Positions 51,218-59,718 of a stretch of 64,000 nt of DNA are shown here, one piece after another. Under the pieces are notes generated by a model. It saw only the letters and a program-made list of their open reading frames with translations. It did no database searches and was not told the DNA's origin. How positions within the stretch are numbered: the stretch's first letter is position 1; the number at the start of each line of letters is the position of its first letter. The DNA is taken from NCBI RefSeq assembly GCF_014654895.1, contig NZ_BNBE01000004.1, forward strand, positions 1,178,001 through 1,242,000. Direction: 5' to 3'. The DNA is from Streptomyces filamentosus. Its GTDB lineage: Bacteria > Actinomycetota > Actinomycetes > Streptomycetales > Streptomycetaceae. The translations under genes and the position numbers were made by a program.

Positions 51218-52792
51218 CTAGGGGACGGTGACGAAGACGCTGTGCCAGCCGCTCGCTCCGTCGGGGATGGTCCGGGTGCGCTGTTCGGTCTGGGCCTGAC
51301 CGGTGCCGTCGGTGGCGCGGACGGTGAGGTTGTGTCCGCCGGGGGTGGCGTTCCAGCGGTAGGACCACTGGCGCCAGGTGTCGACGCCTGCCTGTGCGGC
51401 GAGGTCGGCGTCCTGCCAGGGCCCGTCGTCGACGCGGATCTGGACGCGGGTGATGCCGCGGTGCTGGGCCCAGGCGACGCCGGCGACGGTGACGGTGCCG
51501 GCGGCGGGGCGGGCGAAGGGCTTGGGGGTGTCGATGCGCGCCTGGGTCTTGATCGGCGCCTTGCGGGCCCACTTCCGCTTGACCCAGTACGGGTCGTAGG
51601 CGTCGAAGGTGGTGAGTTCGATGTCCTCGATCCACTTGCAGGCAGAGACGTAGCCGTACAGACCAGGGACGAGCATGCGGACGGGGAAGCCGTGGTCGAA
51701 GGGGAGCGGCTCGCCGTTCATGCCGACCGCGAGCATCGCGTCGCGGCCGTCCATCACGTCCTCCACCGGGGAGCCGAGCGTCATGCCGTCCACGGAGCGC
51801 GCCACCAGCTGATCGGCTTTCCCTCCCCGCGACGGAGGGATCACGCCGGCCTCCTTCAGGAGGTCGGCGAGAGGGACGCCGAGCCAGCGGGCGTTGCCGA
51901 TATAGGGGCCGCCGACCTCGTTCGAGACGCAGGTCAGGGTGATGTCGCGTTCGATGAGGGGGCGCGCCAGGAGCTGGTCGAGGGTGTAGGTGAGGGGACG
52001 GGTGACCCCCTTGCCGTGGATGCGCAGCCGCCAGGTTCCGGCGTCGACCTTGGGCACGGTCAGGGCGGTGTCGACGCGGTAGAAGTCGGCGTTGGGGGTG
52101 GTGAAGGCGGTGATGCCGGGCACTTTCAGCTGAACACCGGCCGGGACCGCGGGGGCCGGGGAGGCCGGCTTGGGAAGCACCAGGTTCTCCCGGGAGGCGA
52201 CGGCGCCCTGGCCTTGCCGGCCGGTGAAGTACCGGCCCAGCGCACCTGCCGAGGTAGCGGCGACGGCGGTCACACCGGCCGCGGCGAGGAACCCGCGCCT
52301 GCTCCACCCCCCAGTGCCTGGCTGCCCGTCCGGGGCGTGAACGGGAGCGGCTTTGGTCGCCAGCATGTACAGAGCCACAGCTCCCGCCAGCGCTCCGGCG
52401 ATCGAGGGCAGTACGTCACCGGTGCCGGTGGAGTCGGGACGGCTGAGAGCCGCGGCAGCGCCGACGATCCCGAACAGCAACACCCCCGCCGCACCGGCGC
52501 GTCGGTGCGACAGGGCGAGGATGCCGAGGCCGATGGCGATGAGGGCGAGGATCGCGAGGATCCCCAGTTGGAGAACGATTTTGTCGTTCTCCCCGAACGT
52601 GCGGATCGCGAAGTCCTTCACCGGAGCGGGGGTCCGGTCGATCACCGCGCCGCCCACCACCGTCACCGGCCCCGCTGCGGGCCGCACCAGTCCGGCCACC
52701 AGCTCGGCCACGGCCAGAGCCGTGAACGCGGCCAGGAGTCCGGCCAGTGCGCCGAAGGCGACGCGGACGAGTTTGCTGCGGAGGCTGCTCAC
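51218..52792 (-). CDS. Membrane molybdopterin oxidoreductase (sulfite-oxidase fold)
   Basis: 524 residues. Four transmembrane helices occupy residues 8-30, 72-92, 100-118 and 127-147. A twin-arginine-like SRRGFLAAAG (164-173) with a fifth hydrophobic stretch follows. The external molybdenum-cofactor domain has the Cys ligand in TLTCVSNEVGG (C289), PVRMLVPGLYGYVSACKWI and a C-terminal Mo-co dimerisation domain. It probably reduces or oxidises small substrates at the cell surface (MsrP or sulfite-oxidase-like); the substrate is unknown. The predicted promoter ends about 10 nt before ATG 52792, so the mRNA may be leaderless. Confidence 0.88.
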   Translation of the reverse strand: MSSLRSKLVRVAFGALAGLLAAFTALAVAELVAGLVRPAAGPVTVVGGAVIDRTPAPVKDFAIRTFGENDKIVLQLGILAILALIAIGLGILALSHRRAGAAGVLLFGIVGAAAALSRPDSTGTGDVLPSIAGALAGAVALYMLATKAAPVHAPDGQPGTGGWSRRGFLAAAGVTAVAATSAGALGRYFTGRQGQGAVASRENLVLPKPASPAPAVPAGVQLKVPGITAFTTPNADFYRVDTALTVPKVDAGTWRLRIHGKGVTRPLTYTLDQLLARPLIERDITLTCVSNEVGGPYIGNARWLGVPLADLLKEAGVIPPSRGGKADQLVARSVDGMTLGSPVEDVMDGRDAMLAVGMNGEPLPFDHGFPVRMLVPGLYGYVSACKWIEDIELTTFDAYDPYWVKRKWARKAPIKTQARIDTPKPFARPAAGTVTVAGVAWAQHRGITRVQIRVDDGPWQDADLAAQAGVDTWRQWSYRWNATPGGHNLTVRATDGTGQAQTEQRTRTIPDGASGWHSVFVTVP

Positions 52793-52801
52793 GTTGCTGC
52801 A

Positions 52802-52828
52802 TTCGGCATCCTCCGCCCGGCGGATTGG
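52802..52828 (-). promoter_or_regulatory. SigK-type promoter of the molybdopterin oxidoreductase
   Basis: On the minus strand CCAATCC (52828-52822), 16 bp, CGAA (52805-52802). It lies 10 bp before ATG 52792. Confidence 0.65.
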
Positions 52829-52868
52829 TCCAACCCTCGAAAGAGTGAAATCTCTTGCCGGTGTTGCC

Positions 52869-54926
52869 TTACAGCGTGGGTGTGGAGGCGGCGGCGCGGC
52901 CAGGGGTACGGGTGCGCGGAGCGGAGGCTGTGGCGGGCGGGCGGCGGTCGCCCGGGAGGTGGGTGGGCCACCAGGTGCGGGGGCCGAGGTCGAGGATGAG
53001 GGCGGGGACGAGGAAGAGGCGCACGAGGAGGGTGTCGATGAGGACGCCGAGGGCGACGATGCAGCCGATCTGGGCGAGGTAGAGCAGAGGCATCACGGTC
53101 AGTGCGGCGAAGGTGGAGGCCAGGATGAGGCCGGCGGCGCTGATAACGCCGCCGGTGGTCACCAGCCCCCGGCGGACCCCCACCGCGGTGCCGTGCCTAG
53201 TCGCTTCGGCGCGGATCCGGTGGACGAGGAAGATGTTGTAGTCGACCCCCAGCGCGACGAGGAAGACGAAGGAGAACAGCACCACGGCAGGCTCCGTGAC
53301 GCTGCTGCCGAACACCAGTTGGAAGAGGAGCGCGGAGGCCCCGAACGCGGTGAACAGGCTGACCCAGGCGGCGGCGACCAGCAGCAGTGGCAGCAGCAGG
53401 CAGCGCAGCAGGACGATCAGGACGGCCAGCACCACGGCCAGTGCCAGAGGCATGATCAGCCGATGGCCACGCACCGATGCCTGGTGAAGATCGGCGAGTT
53501 GGGCGCTCTGTCCGCCGACCAGTGCCCCGGTCCCGGCCAGCGAGCCGCGCAGCCGGGCCACCGTGTTCCGGGCGGGGGCGCTGTCCGGGCTGTCCGACAG
53601 CGTCGCCAGGATCTGCGCCCTCCCACCGGTCTCGGCCGGCGTGGTGGCTGTTGCCGCTACGCCCGGTGTTGAGGCGATCCGGTCGCGGACCTCGGCCGAC
53701 CGGGCGGCAGGGGCGAGGACGATCAGGGGGCTGGCGGTGCCGGCGGGGAAGTGGCGTACGAGGACGGTGTGCCCGGCAACCGAGGGGGCCTGGGCCGGTA
53801 GGGCCTGGTGGAGGGGGACGCCGGTAGGGGCGAGTAGCGGCGCCATAGCCGCTCCGGCGGCGAGGAGGGCGAGGCAGCCGGCCCAGGCCCGGCGCGGCCG
53901 GTGCTCGAGCGCCCGGGCCGGCCGTGCCCACCAGTCTCCCGGTGTGCCCGCGTGTGGCCGCAGCACGCGCCGCCCGCACAGTGCCAGTACGGCTGGCAGG
54001 AAGGTCAGCGACACGGCGGTGCAGCACGCCATGGCGATCGCCACCGCCGGGCCCAGGGCCCGCTCGGAGGGCAGGTCGCTGAGGACGAGCGTCATCATGG
54101 CGCAGGCGATGGTCGCGGCGCTGGCGAGCACGGGCGGCGCGGTGGCGCGGCACGCTGCGGTCATCGCCCGGCGGATGTCCGGCTGTTCGGCGAGTTCCTC
54201 GCGGGCGCGGGCGGCCAGGAGGAGGGCGTAGTCGGTGCTGGCACCGACTACCAGGACGAACACGATGCCCTGGGTCTGGCCGTCGATGGACAGCCAGTCC
54301 GTCCGGGCCAGTGCGTACAAAACGGCGCAGGCCACCGCGAGGGCCAGGAGAGAACTCACGATCACCAACAGGGGCATGATCACGCTGCGGTAGACCAGCA
54401 TCAGGATCAACAGGACTCCGCCGAGAGCGACGGCCAGGAGGGTGCCGTCGGTATGCGAGAAGGCTGCGTCGAGGTCTGCTTGAGCGGCCGCGGGTCCTGC
54501 CAGGTGCACGCTCGTCCCGCCGACCGAGGCCGCCGCCTTCGCGACGGCGGCCAGGCGGGCGGCCCCGCCGTCGGGTTCGGCGCCGATCACCGCGGTCATG
54601 GCGCGGCCGTCTTGGGAAAGCACCGGAGCTCCGGCGGTTCCGGTCAGGCGGACGACGATCTGACGCGCCGCCTGCTGCTGGCGCGCCGTGATCTGTTCGC
54701 CCTCCGGGCGGGAAGTCCAGATCACGGCCAGCGGCAGCGCGGCCTGCGCCCCCGCGGGGTTCAGCAGGCGCTCCACCTGGGCCGACTCCGTAGTCTCCCG
54801 CAGCGTGACGTCCCCGCCGGCCTGCGCGACCTCGCCGAGACGGACGGTGTAAGGGCCGGCGGCGACCGCCAGGATCAGCCACAGCAGCAACACGATGTAC
54901 GGCCTTGCACGGTTGAGCCTCAGCAC
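52869..54926 (-). CDS. MMPL/RND-family membrane transporter
   Basis: 685 residues with about 11-12 transmembrane helices in two repeats. Each repeat has a GxxxDY/GVDYN-like motif (VVGASTDYALLL, FLVALGVDYNIFLV) typical of MMPL lipid exporters. GTG 54926 follows AGAGGG; the previous valine is GTA, so the gene cannot start earlier at that point. MMPL proteins export lipids or envelope compounds. Its SigK-type promoter and the lipid-modifying operon nearby suggest export of a modified lipid, but this is inference. Confidence 0.88.
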   Translation of the reverse strand: MLRLNRARPYIVLLLWLILAVAAGPYTVRLGEVAQAGGDVTLRETTESAQVERLLNPAGAQAALPLAVIWTSRPEGEQITARQQQAARQIVVRLTGTAGAPVLSQDGRAMTAVIGAEPDGGAARLAAVAKAAASVGGTSVHLAGPAAAQADLDAAFSHTDGTLLAVALGGVLLILMLVYRSVIMPLLVIVSSLLALAVACAVLYALARTDWLSIDGQTQGIVFVLVVGASTDYALLLAARAREELAEQPDIRRAMTAACRATAPPVLASAATIACAMMTLVLSDLPSERALGPAVAIAMACCTAVSLTFLPAVLALCGRRVLRPHAGTPGDWWARPARALEHRPRRAWAGCLALLAAGAAMAPLLAPTGVPLHQALPAQAPSVAGHTVLVRHFPAGTASPLIVLAPAARSAEVRDRIASTPGVAATATTPAETGGRAQILATLSDSPDSAPARNTVARLRGSLAGTGALVGGQSAQLADLHQASVRGHRLIMPLALAVVLAVLIVLLRCLLLPLLLVAAAWVSLFTAFGASALLFQLVFGSSVTEPAVVLFSFVFLVALGVDYNIFLVHRIRAEATRHGTAVGVRRGLVTTGGVISAAGLILASTFAALTVMPLLYLAQIGCIVALGVLIDTLLVRLFLVPALILDLGPRTWWPTHLPGDRRPPATASAPRTRTPGRAAASTPTL

Positions 54927-55013
54927 GAAGCCATCCCTCTGTACTGCTGCCGGGGGCGTGCTGCGGGCGCCGGCGGCAGCGGAGCACGGCACCTGATTGC
55001 TGTCCTCATCCGC

Positions 55014-55040
55014 TTCGGCACGGCAGCGGGGCAGGGATGG
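55014..55040 (-). promoter_or_regulatory. SigK-type promoter of MMPL gene
   Basis: On the minus strand CCATCCC (55040-55034), 16 bp, CGAA (55017-55014). The ATCC core is shifted by one base relative to the others. It lies 88 bp before GTG 54926. Confidence 0.5.
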
Positions 55041-55095
55041 CAGGCAGCGCTGGAGATCACCTGGACGGCGGCTCGGGACTTTTCCCGGATTCCGG

Positions 55096-55122
55096 CAATC
55101 CATCGCGGCAATCGTCACGAAT
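55096..55122 (+). promoter_or_regulatory. SigK-type promoter of HATPase gene
   Basis: GCAATCC (55096-55102), 16 bp, CGAA (55119-55122), divergent from the MMPL promoter. The first base differs from the consensus. It lies 174 bp before ATG 55296, or 84 bp before the alternative ATG 55206. Confidence 0.5.
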
Positions 55123-55295
55123 CGTTACTGAAAGCAGCACTGAATGGCCGGCCGCAGCGTCAGCCACTGGGTTCCCGGACCCTTGGACTGTGACGATGGG
55201 TAACCATGCGCGGATTCCACGGCACCATCACAGCCCCACGACGTTCCCCTTCACCCGTTTTCGGTGACGAAGACCACTCACTGCGAGGAATCATC

Positions 55296-55706
55296 ATGGA
55301 CACCGCCACCGTTCCCTGCGGATGTCCGGTCACGCTGCATCTGCCGCTCCTCTCGGACGAACGCGCGGCCCGCCAGGCCCGCCAAGCCGTGGCACGACTC
55401 CTGGAACAGGAGGCGGACGCCTGCCCTCGCGAGGTCGCCGAGGATCTCGTACTGATCGTCTCGGAGTTGGTCGGCAACGCGGTGCTCCACGCCGCCGGAC
55501 CCTACGCGCTCACCTTGAGCCTGGAACGAGGTCAGGCGGGCATCGCCGTCAGCGACGGGACGGCGGACCTGGCCGGGAGCCATCGAGAAGGGCGGTGCAA
55601 GGAGACGGGAGGCCGGGGGCTGAGGATTGTTCGTTCGCTGGGGGCGGACCTCCTCGTCAGCCGCTCCGGCCGGGGCAAGCAGGTCATCGCGGTCCTGACC
55701 TGGTAG
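55296..55706 (+). CDS. RsbW-like HATPase (anti-sigma/serine kinase)
   Basis: 136 residues. The HATPase_c_2 fold includes REVAEDLVLIVSELVGNAVLHA (N box), AVSDGTADL (G1) and TGGRGLRIVRSLGADL (G2). It is typical of Streptomyces RsbW-like small kinases. ATG 55296 is the conserved domain start; an in-frame ATG 55206 would add 30 residues. Its presence beside sigK, with its own anti-sigma RskA, suggests cross-talk with partner-switching sigma factors. Confidence 0.82.
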   Translation: MDTATVPCGCPVTLHLPLLSDERAARQARQAVARLLEQEADACPREVAEDLVLIVSELVGNAVLHAAGPYALTLSLERGQAGIAVSDGTADLAGSHREGRCKETGGRGLRIVRSLGADLLVSRSGRGKQVIAVLTW

Positions 55707-55728
55707 CCCGGGCGGAGAGGACGTGGTA

Positions 55729-55760
55729 CCGCGGGCGGCTGTGCCGACAGCCGCCCGCGG
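55729..55760 (+). terminator. 14-bp perfect stem terminator
   Basis: CCGCGGGCGGCTGT (55729-55742) pairs perfectly with 55747-55760 across GCCG, between the convergent HATPase and chaplin genes. Confidence 0.85.
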
Positions 55761-55857
55761 CCGACCCGCTCGGAGCACACTGCCTTCCGGGCGGATCACC
55801 GGTCCGCGCCACCCCGTCTTGAAGGCGGCGGACCGGAGCTCTTCTCGCGGTGCTCGA

Positions 55858-56097
55858 TCAGGCGTTGACGCAGGTGTTGCCGAAGGTCGGGTTCAGCAGC
55901 CCGATCACGCTGACGGTGTTACCGCACGCGTTGACCGGGATGTGAACGGGAACCTGCACGAGGTTGCCCGAGCCCACTCCCGGCGAGTGGGCGGCCACGC
56001 CCTGGGCACCGGCATCGGCCGATGCCATCGACGCGCCACCGATGACCACCGCACCGGCCGCCAGGGCCACCGCCAGACCATTCCGCACACGAACCAT
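55858..56097 (-). CDS. Short chaplin
   Basis: 79 residues. The signal peptide (GLAVALAAGAVVIGGASMASA) precedes a single chaplin domain: GVAAHSPGVGSGNLVQVPVHIPVNACGNTVSVIGLLNPTFGNTC. It has two cysteines, as in the short ChpD-H class that assembles into amyloid films on aerial hyphae and spores. ATG 56097 follows GGGAGG by 8 nt. Its unusual home inside a SigK-type cluster is discussed under findings. Confidence 0.93.
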   Translation of the reverse strand: MVRVRNGLAVALAAGAVVIGGASMASADAGAQGVAAHSPGVGSGNLVQVPVHIPVNACGNTVSVIGLLNPTFGNTCVNA

Positions 56098-56192
56098 GTG
56101 AACTACCTCCCATGAAGGTGCCTCGGCCGAGCAACCCGCGCGGCCGGTGAGGAGAGCGGGAGAACGTCGCTCCGCTCACCTCACGCACCGTC

Positions 56193-56219
56193 TTCGCCGC
56201 CGTCCGCCCTTCGGCTTGG
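56193..56219 (-). promoter_or_regulatory. Weak SigK-type promoter of chaplin gene
   Basis: On the minus strand CCAAGCC (56219-56213), 16 bp, CGAA (56196-56193). One mismatch to CCAATCC. It lies about 96 bp before the chaplin ATG. Confidence 0.35.
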
Positions 56220-56280
56220 CCCCTGCGCCCGCCTTCCCTCGAACGAGTTACTCGACGATGGCGCGGGTGACGAAGCACCA

Positions 56281-56307
56281 CCCATCCACCCGCCGGTCCG
56301 CTACGAA
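56281..56307 (+). promoter_or_regulatory. SigK-type autoregulatory promoter
   Basis: CCCATCC (56281-56287), 16 bp, CGAA (56304-56307), 89 bp before the sigK ATG at 56396. Confidence 0.65.
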
Positions 56308-56395
56308 GAATCAACGAAGCACCCACAGGTTTCGCGACCGGGCCGCCGCCGGGCGGCCCGGCACGATCGAGCGACGACACAAGGACCGGCATGCG

Positions 56396-57061
56396 ATGGA
56401 CGCCCCGCCCCCCGACGGCCGGCCCAGGCCGCCCCTGCGCCTTCTCCCCACGGGCGGAGCGGTGCAGGTGAACCAGCCGCTTCCCTTCGGCGCCGGCCGC
56501 AACGGCCGCGCCGCCCCCAGCGACCTCACCGAGACCATGGGCAAGGTGGCGCGCGGTGACAAGCAGGCGTTCTCCGCCCTCTACGACGCACTCGCACCCC
56601 TGGTCTTCGGCATCGTCCTCAAAGTGGTGCGCGACCGGGCGCAGTCCGAGGAGGTCGCCCAAGAGGTCATGATCGACCTGTGGCGCCAGGCCGCCCGCTA
56701 CCGGCCCGACGCCGGCAGCGTGCAGACGTGGGCCGCGACCATCGCCCACCGCCGGGCCGTGGACCGCGTCCGCTCCGCCCAGGCCGCCGCCGACCGCGAG
56801 CACGCGCAGGCGGCCCGGGAACACACCACCGCCTTCGACGAGGTCGCCGAACAGGTCGAGACCCGCCTGGAGTCCGAACAGGTACGCCGCTGCCTGCGCG
56901 GCCTGACCGAACTCCAGCGCCAAGCCGTGACCCTGGCCTACTACCAGGGGCTGACCTACCGTGAAGTCGCCGAAGCCCTGCGCACGCCTCTTCCCACCAT
57001 CAAGACACGCATGCGCGACGGGCTCATCCGGCTCCGCGACTGCATGGGGGTGACCACATGA
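56396..57061 (+). CDS. sigK: ECF sigma factor SigK
   Basis: 221 residues. Region 2 (DKQAFSALYDALAPLVFGIVLKVVRDRAQSEEVAQEVMIDLWRQAARY, TWAATIAHRRAVDRVR) and region 4 (LTELQRQAVTLAYYQGLTYREVAEALRTPLPTIKTRMRDGLIRLRDCM) are those of the SigK (ECF19) group. The stop overlaps the RskA-type anti-sigma start (ATGA). The following genes match the mycobacterial SigK locus. ATG 56396 follows AAGGA; the frame is open further upstream but the start fits. It is predicted to transcribe itself. Confidence 0.92.
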   Translation: MDAPPPDGRPRPPLRLLPTGGAVQVNQPLPFGAGRNGRAAPSDLTETMGKVARGDKQAFSALYDALAPLVFGIVLKVVRDRAQSEEVAQEVMIDLWRQAARYRPDAGSVQTWAATIAHRRAVDRVRSAQAAADREHAQAAREHTTAFDEVAEQVETRLESEQVRRCLRGLTELQRQAVTLAYYQGLTYREVAEALRTPLPTIKTRMRDGLIRLRDCMGVTT

Positions 57062-57807
57062 ACCACCACACCACCGACGCCCACACCCTCGCCGCCGCCT
57101 ACGCACTGGGCGCACTCGACGACGACGAACGCAAGGACTTCGACGCCCACCTCCAAACGTGCGAGGCATGCCGCCAGGAAGCAGCCGAGTTCCAGGCGAC
57201 CACGGCGCGCCTGGCCGCCGCGGTCGCCCAGCCGCCGCCTCCCGGAGCCAAAGCACAGGTCATGGCCGCCGTCGACGGCGTGCGTCAGCTGCCCCCACGC
57301 GTCCCCGCCGCCGGTGCGGCACCCGTCCTCGGCGGGATCCTGCGCCGCCGTGCCGTGTCCCTGGCGCTGGCCGCCACTGTGGCCGCCGTCGCACTGGGCG
57401 GTGTCGCGGTGTGGCAGACACAGAACGAACAAGAGCTGGAGCAGCAGGCCCGCCAGGCCCAGCAGCAGCTCGACGCGGTCAGTGCCGTCCTGGCGGCCCC
57501 GGACGCCCAAACCGTGCACGGCAAGGCCGCCAACGGGGCCCTGACCACCGTCGTCTCCTCCGAGCAGCGGAACCAGGCCGTCTTCACCGCCGCCAACCTG
57601 CCGGCGCCCGGCGCCGGGAAGACCTACCAGCTGTGGCTCGACCACGACGGCACGATGCTCCCGGCCGGTCTGATCGACCACGACGGCACCGTCATCCTCG
57701 CCGGGAACCCTGCCGACGCGGGCGCCGTCGGCCTCACCCTCGAACCCGACGGAGGATCCCCCCAGCCCACCACCGACCCGCTGCTGCTGATGGCCCTGCC
57801 CGCCTGA
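57058..57807 (+). CDS. rskA: RskA-type transmembrane anti-sigma factor
   Basis: 249 residues. The cytoplasmic N-terminus has the zinc-type anti-sigma motif H-x3-C-x2-C (HLQTCEACR). One transmembrane helix (VSLALAATVAAVALGGVAVW, about 98-118) and an extracytoplasmic RskA_C domain follow (FTAANLPAPGAGKTYQLWLDHDGTMLPAGL, LTLEPDGGSPQPTTDPLLLMALPA). It should hold SigK at the membrane until regulated proteolysis. Start overlaps the sigK stop by 4 nt. Confidence 0.93.
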   Translation: MNHHTTDAHTLAAAYALGALDDDERKDFDAHLQTCEACRQEAAEFQATTARLAAAVAQPPPPGAKAQVMAAVDGVRQLPPRVPAAGAAPVLGGILRRRAVSLALAATVAAVALGGVAVWQTQNEQELEQQARQAQQQLDAVSAVLAAPDAQTVHGKAANGALTTVVSSEQRNQAVFTAANLPAPGAGKTYQLWLDHDGTMLPAGLIDHDGTVILAGNPADAGAVGLTLEPDGGSPQPTTDPLLLMALPA

Positions 57808-57844
57808 CCGGGCGCTCCGCAACGATCAGCGATCGAGGTACTTC

Positions 57845-58327
57845 ATGGCAAGCATCCCGGAGATCGGGGACATCGTCGGCGACTTCTGCCTGCCCGGCGG
57901 ACATCTGGACGGCGAAACCTTCCATCGCCGCGACTACACCCTGTGCGAGCAGCGCGGCAAGCCGCTCGTTCTCGTCTTCTACCCCGGCGACAACACACCG
58001 GTATGCACCGCACAGCTCTGCTCCTACTCCGACGGCATCGACCAACTCCAGTCCGCCGGTGCCACCGTGTGGGGCATCAGCCCACAAGGGCTCGACAGTC
58101 ATGAGAAGTTCGCCCGCAACCGCAGGCTGAGCATGCCCCTGCTGTCCGACGAGGAGCGTGTGGTGGCGAAGTCCTTCGGGATCAGCGCACCCCTGATCGG
58201 CCTGCGCCGGTCGGTGTTCATCGTCAACGGCCACGGCCGCCTGCACTGGAAGCACGTCACCGCCATAGGCGCCAGCTACCCGCCCGCCGTCACGCTGAGC
58301 ACGCATCTCGCCGGTCTCACCGGCTGA
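57845..58327 (+). CDS. Peroxiredoxin (AhpC/TSA, Bcp-type)
   Basis: 160 residues. LVFYPGDNTPVCTAQLCSY carries the peroxidatic cysteine C54 in a PxxxTxxC setting, with a second cysteine C59 five residues on as in Bcp-type enzymes. Thioredoxin-fold motifs WGISPQ and SVFIVNGHGRLHWKHV are present. It should reduce lipid or hydrogen peroxides. It lies 37 bp downstream of rskA, so it is probably co-transcribed with sigK-rskA, linking the regulon to oxidative damage. Confidence 0.9.
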   Translation: MASIPEIGDIVGDFCLPGGHLDGETFHRRDYTLCEQRGKPLVLVFYPGDNTPVCTAQLCSYSDGIDQLQSAGATVWGISPQGLDSHEKFARNRRLSMPLLSDEERVVAKSFGISAPLIGLRRSVFIVNGHGRLHWKHVTAIGASYPPAVTLSTHLAGLTG

Positions 58328-58377
58328 ACCGGCACACCTCTTCGACCGGACCTTCCACCTCGCGGTCACACATCACG

Positions 58378-58404
58378 CCAATCCGATCGCCCGACTGCTG
58401 CGAA
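58378..58404 (+). promoter_or_regulatory. SigK-type promoter of the FAD/lipid operon
   Basis: CCAATCC (58378-58384), 16 bp, CGAA (58401-58404), 49 bp before ATG 58453. Confidence 0.65.
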
Positions 58405-58431
58405 GTACGGGTGAAACGCAGCAGTCGGGCG
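58388..58431. promoter_or_regulatory. 15-bp perfect inverted repeat over the operon promoter
   Basis: CGCCCGACTGCTGCG (58388-58402) and its perfect complement (58417-58431), 14-nt loop. It spans the promoter spacer, the -10 and the predicted start site. It can terminate the peroxiredoxin transcript or act as an operator for the FAD operon. Confidence 0.7.
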
Positions 58432-58452
58432 GCGTGTCGAGTGGCGGGAGCG

Positions 58453-59718
58453 ATGGTGGTCGAACAGCGCAAGGCGGCGATCGTGGGCGCCGGCGTGGCG
58501 GGCCTGACGGCCGCCTACGTCCTGGCGTCCTCGTACGAGGTCACCCTGTACGAGGCGGACGGGAGGCTCGGCGGCCACGCCCACACCCGTGAGCTGCCCG
58601 GCCCCGGCGGTCGGGCACTTGCCGTGGACTCGGGGTTTATCGTCCACAACGAGCGCACCTACCCCACCCTGTTGAGGTTGTTCCGGGAGCTGGAGATCGG
58701 CACGCAGGACGCCGAGATGAGCATGTCGGTGCGGTGTGACGGGTGCGGGCTGGAGTACGCGGGTGCCCGGGGCGCTGCGGGACTGTTCGCCTCCCGTGCG
58801 GCCCTGCGGGCCCGGTACCTTCGGCTCCTGGCAGAGGTGCCGGTCTTCCACCGGGGTGCCCGGCGGCTGCTCGCGCGGGGGACTCATGCGGGTGTCACCT
58901 TCGGGGACTTCCTGCGCGAGGGCGGGTTCTCCCCCTACTTCGTCAGCCACTTCGCCCTGCCGCTCGTCGCCGCCGTGTGGTCCTGCCCGGCCCGCACCGC
59001 GCTGGCGTACCCGGCCGCCTACCTGTTCGCTTTCCTGCACCATCACGGTCTGCTGTCGATCACCGGCTCCCCGCAGTGGAAGACCGTCACCGGCGGTTCG
59101 TCCGCCTACGTGACTGCCGCTGCCAAACGCGTCCACCGCATCCGCACCTCCAGCCCGGTCGACGCCGTCCGGCGCACGGGCCGAGGCGCCCTCGTCACCA
59201 CCGGCGACGGCGCCACCGACGCGTACGACGCCGTGGTCATCGCCACGCACCCCGACCAGGCGCTGCGCATGCTCGCGGACCCCACCGCCGACGAGAAGCG
59301 GCTCCTGGGCGCCTTCACGTACTCGCGCAACCCCACCGTGCTGCACACCGACACCTCCCTCCTGCCCCGCTCTCCGAAGGCGCGCGCCAGCTGGAACTAC
59401 CGCATGACCGGCTGCGAGCCCTCCACCGCACCCGTACACGTCAGCTACGACATGGAGCGCCTCCAGCGCCTGCCCGCAGGCTCCGGCTACGTCGTCACGC
59501 TGGGCGGTGACACCGGCATCGCCCCGGACCGGGTCGTGGAGCGGATGGTCTACGAGCACCCCGTCTACACGCCCGCGTCGGTCGCGGCGCAGAAGGAACT
59601 GCCCCGTCTCAACACCGGTGTGACCGCGTACGCGGGGGCATGGCACGGCTGGGGGTTCCACGAGGACGGCTGCCGCTCCGGTGTCGAGGCAGCCCGGTCC
59701 CTGGGGGTGGACTGGTGA
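58453..59718 (+). CDS. FAD-dependent (amine oxidase-like) oxidoreductase
   Basis: 421 residues. The N-terminal FAD motif is KAAIVGAGVAGLTAAYVLASS, followed by YEADGRLGGHAHT and FIVHNERTYPTLLRLF. The C-terminal FAD part is YAGAWHGWGFHEDGCRSGVEAARSLGV. It corresponds to Rv0449c in the mycobacterial SigK locus and to similar genes in proteobacterial singlet-oxygen (RpoE-ChrR) regulons that act with cyclopropane/furan fatty-acid enzymes. It starts an overlapping five-gene operon. ATG 58453 follows GGGAG. Confidence 0.9.
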   Translation: MVVEQRKAAIVGAGVAGLTAAYVLASSYEVTLYEADGRLGGHAHTRELPGPGGRALAVDSGFIVHNERTYPTLLRLFRELEIGTQDAEMSMSVRCDGCGLEYAGARGAAGLFASRAALRARYLRLLAEVPVFHRGARRLLARGTHAGVTFGDFLREGGFSPYFVSHFALPLVAAVWSCPARTALAYPAAYLFAFLHHHGLLSITGSPQWKTVTGGSSAYVTAAAKRVHRIRTSSPVDAVRRTGRGALVTTGDGATDAYDAVVIATHPDQALRMLADPTADEKRLLGAFTYSRNPTVLHTDTSLLPRSPKARASWNYRMTGCEPSTAPVHVSYDMERLQRLPAGSGYVVTLGGDTGIAPDRVVERMVYEHPVYTPASVAAQKELPRLNTGVTAYAGAWHGWGFHEDGCRSGVEAARSLGVDW

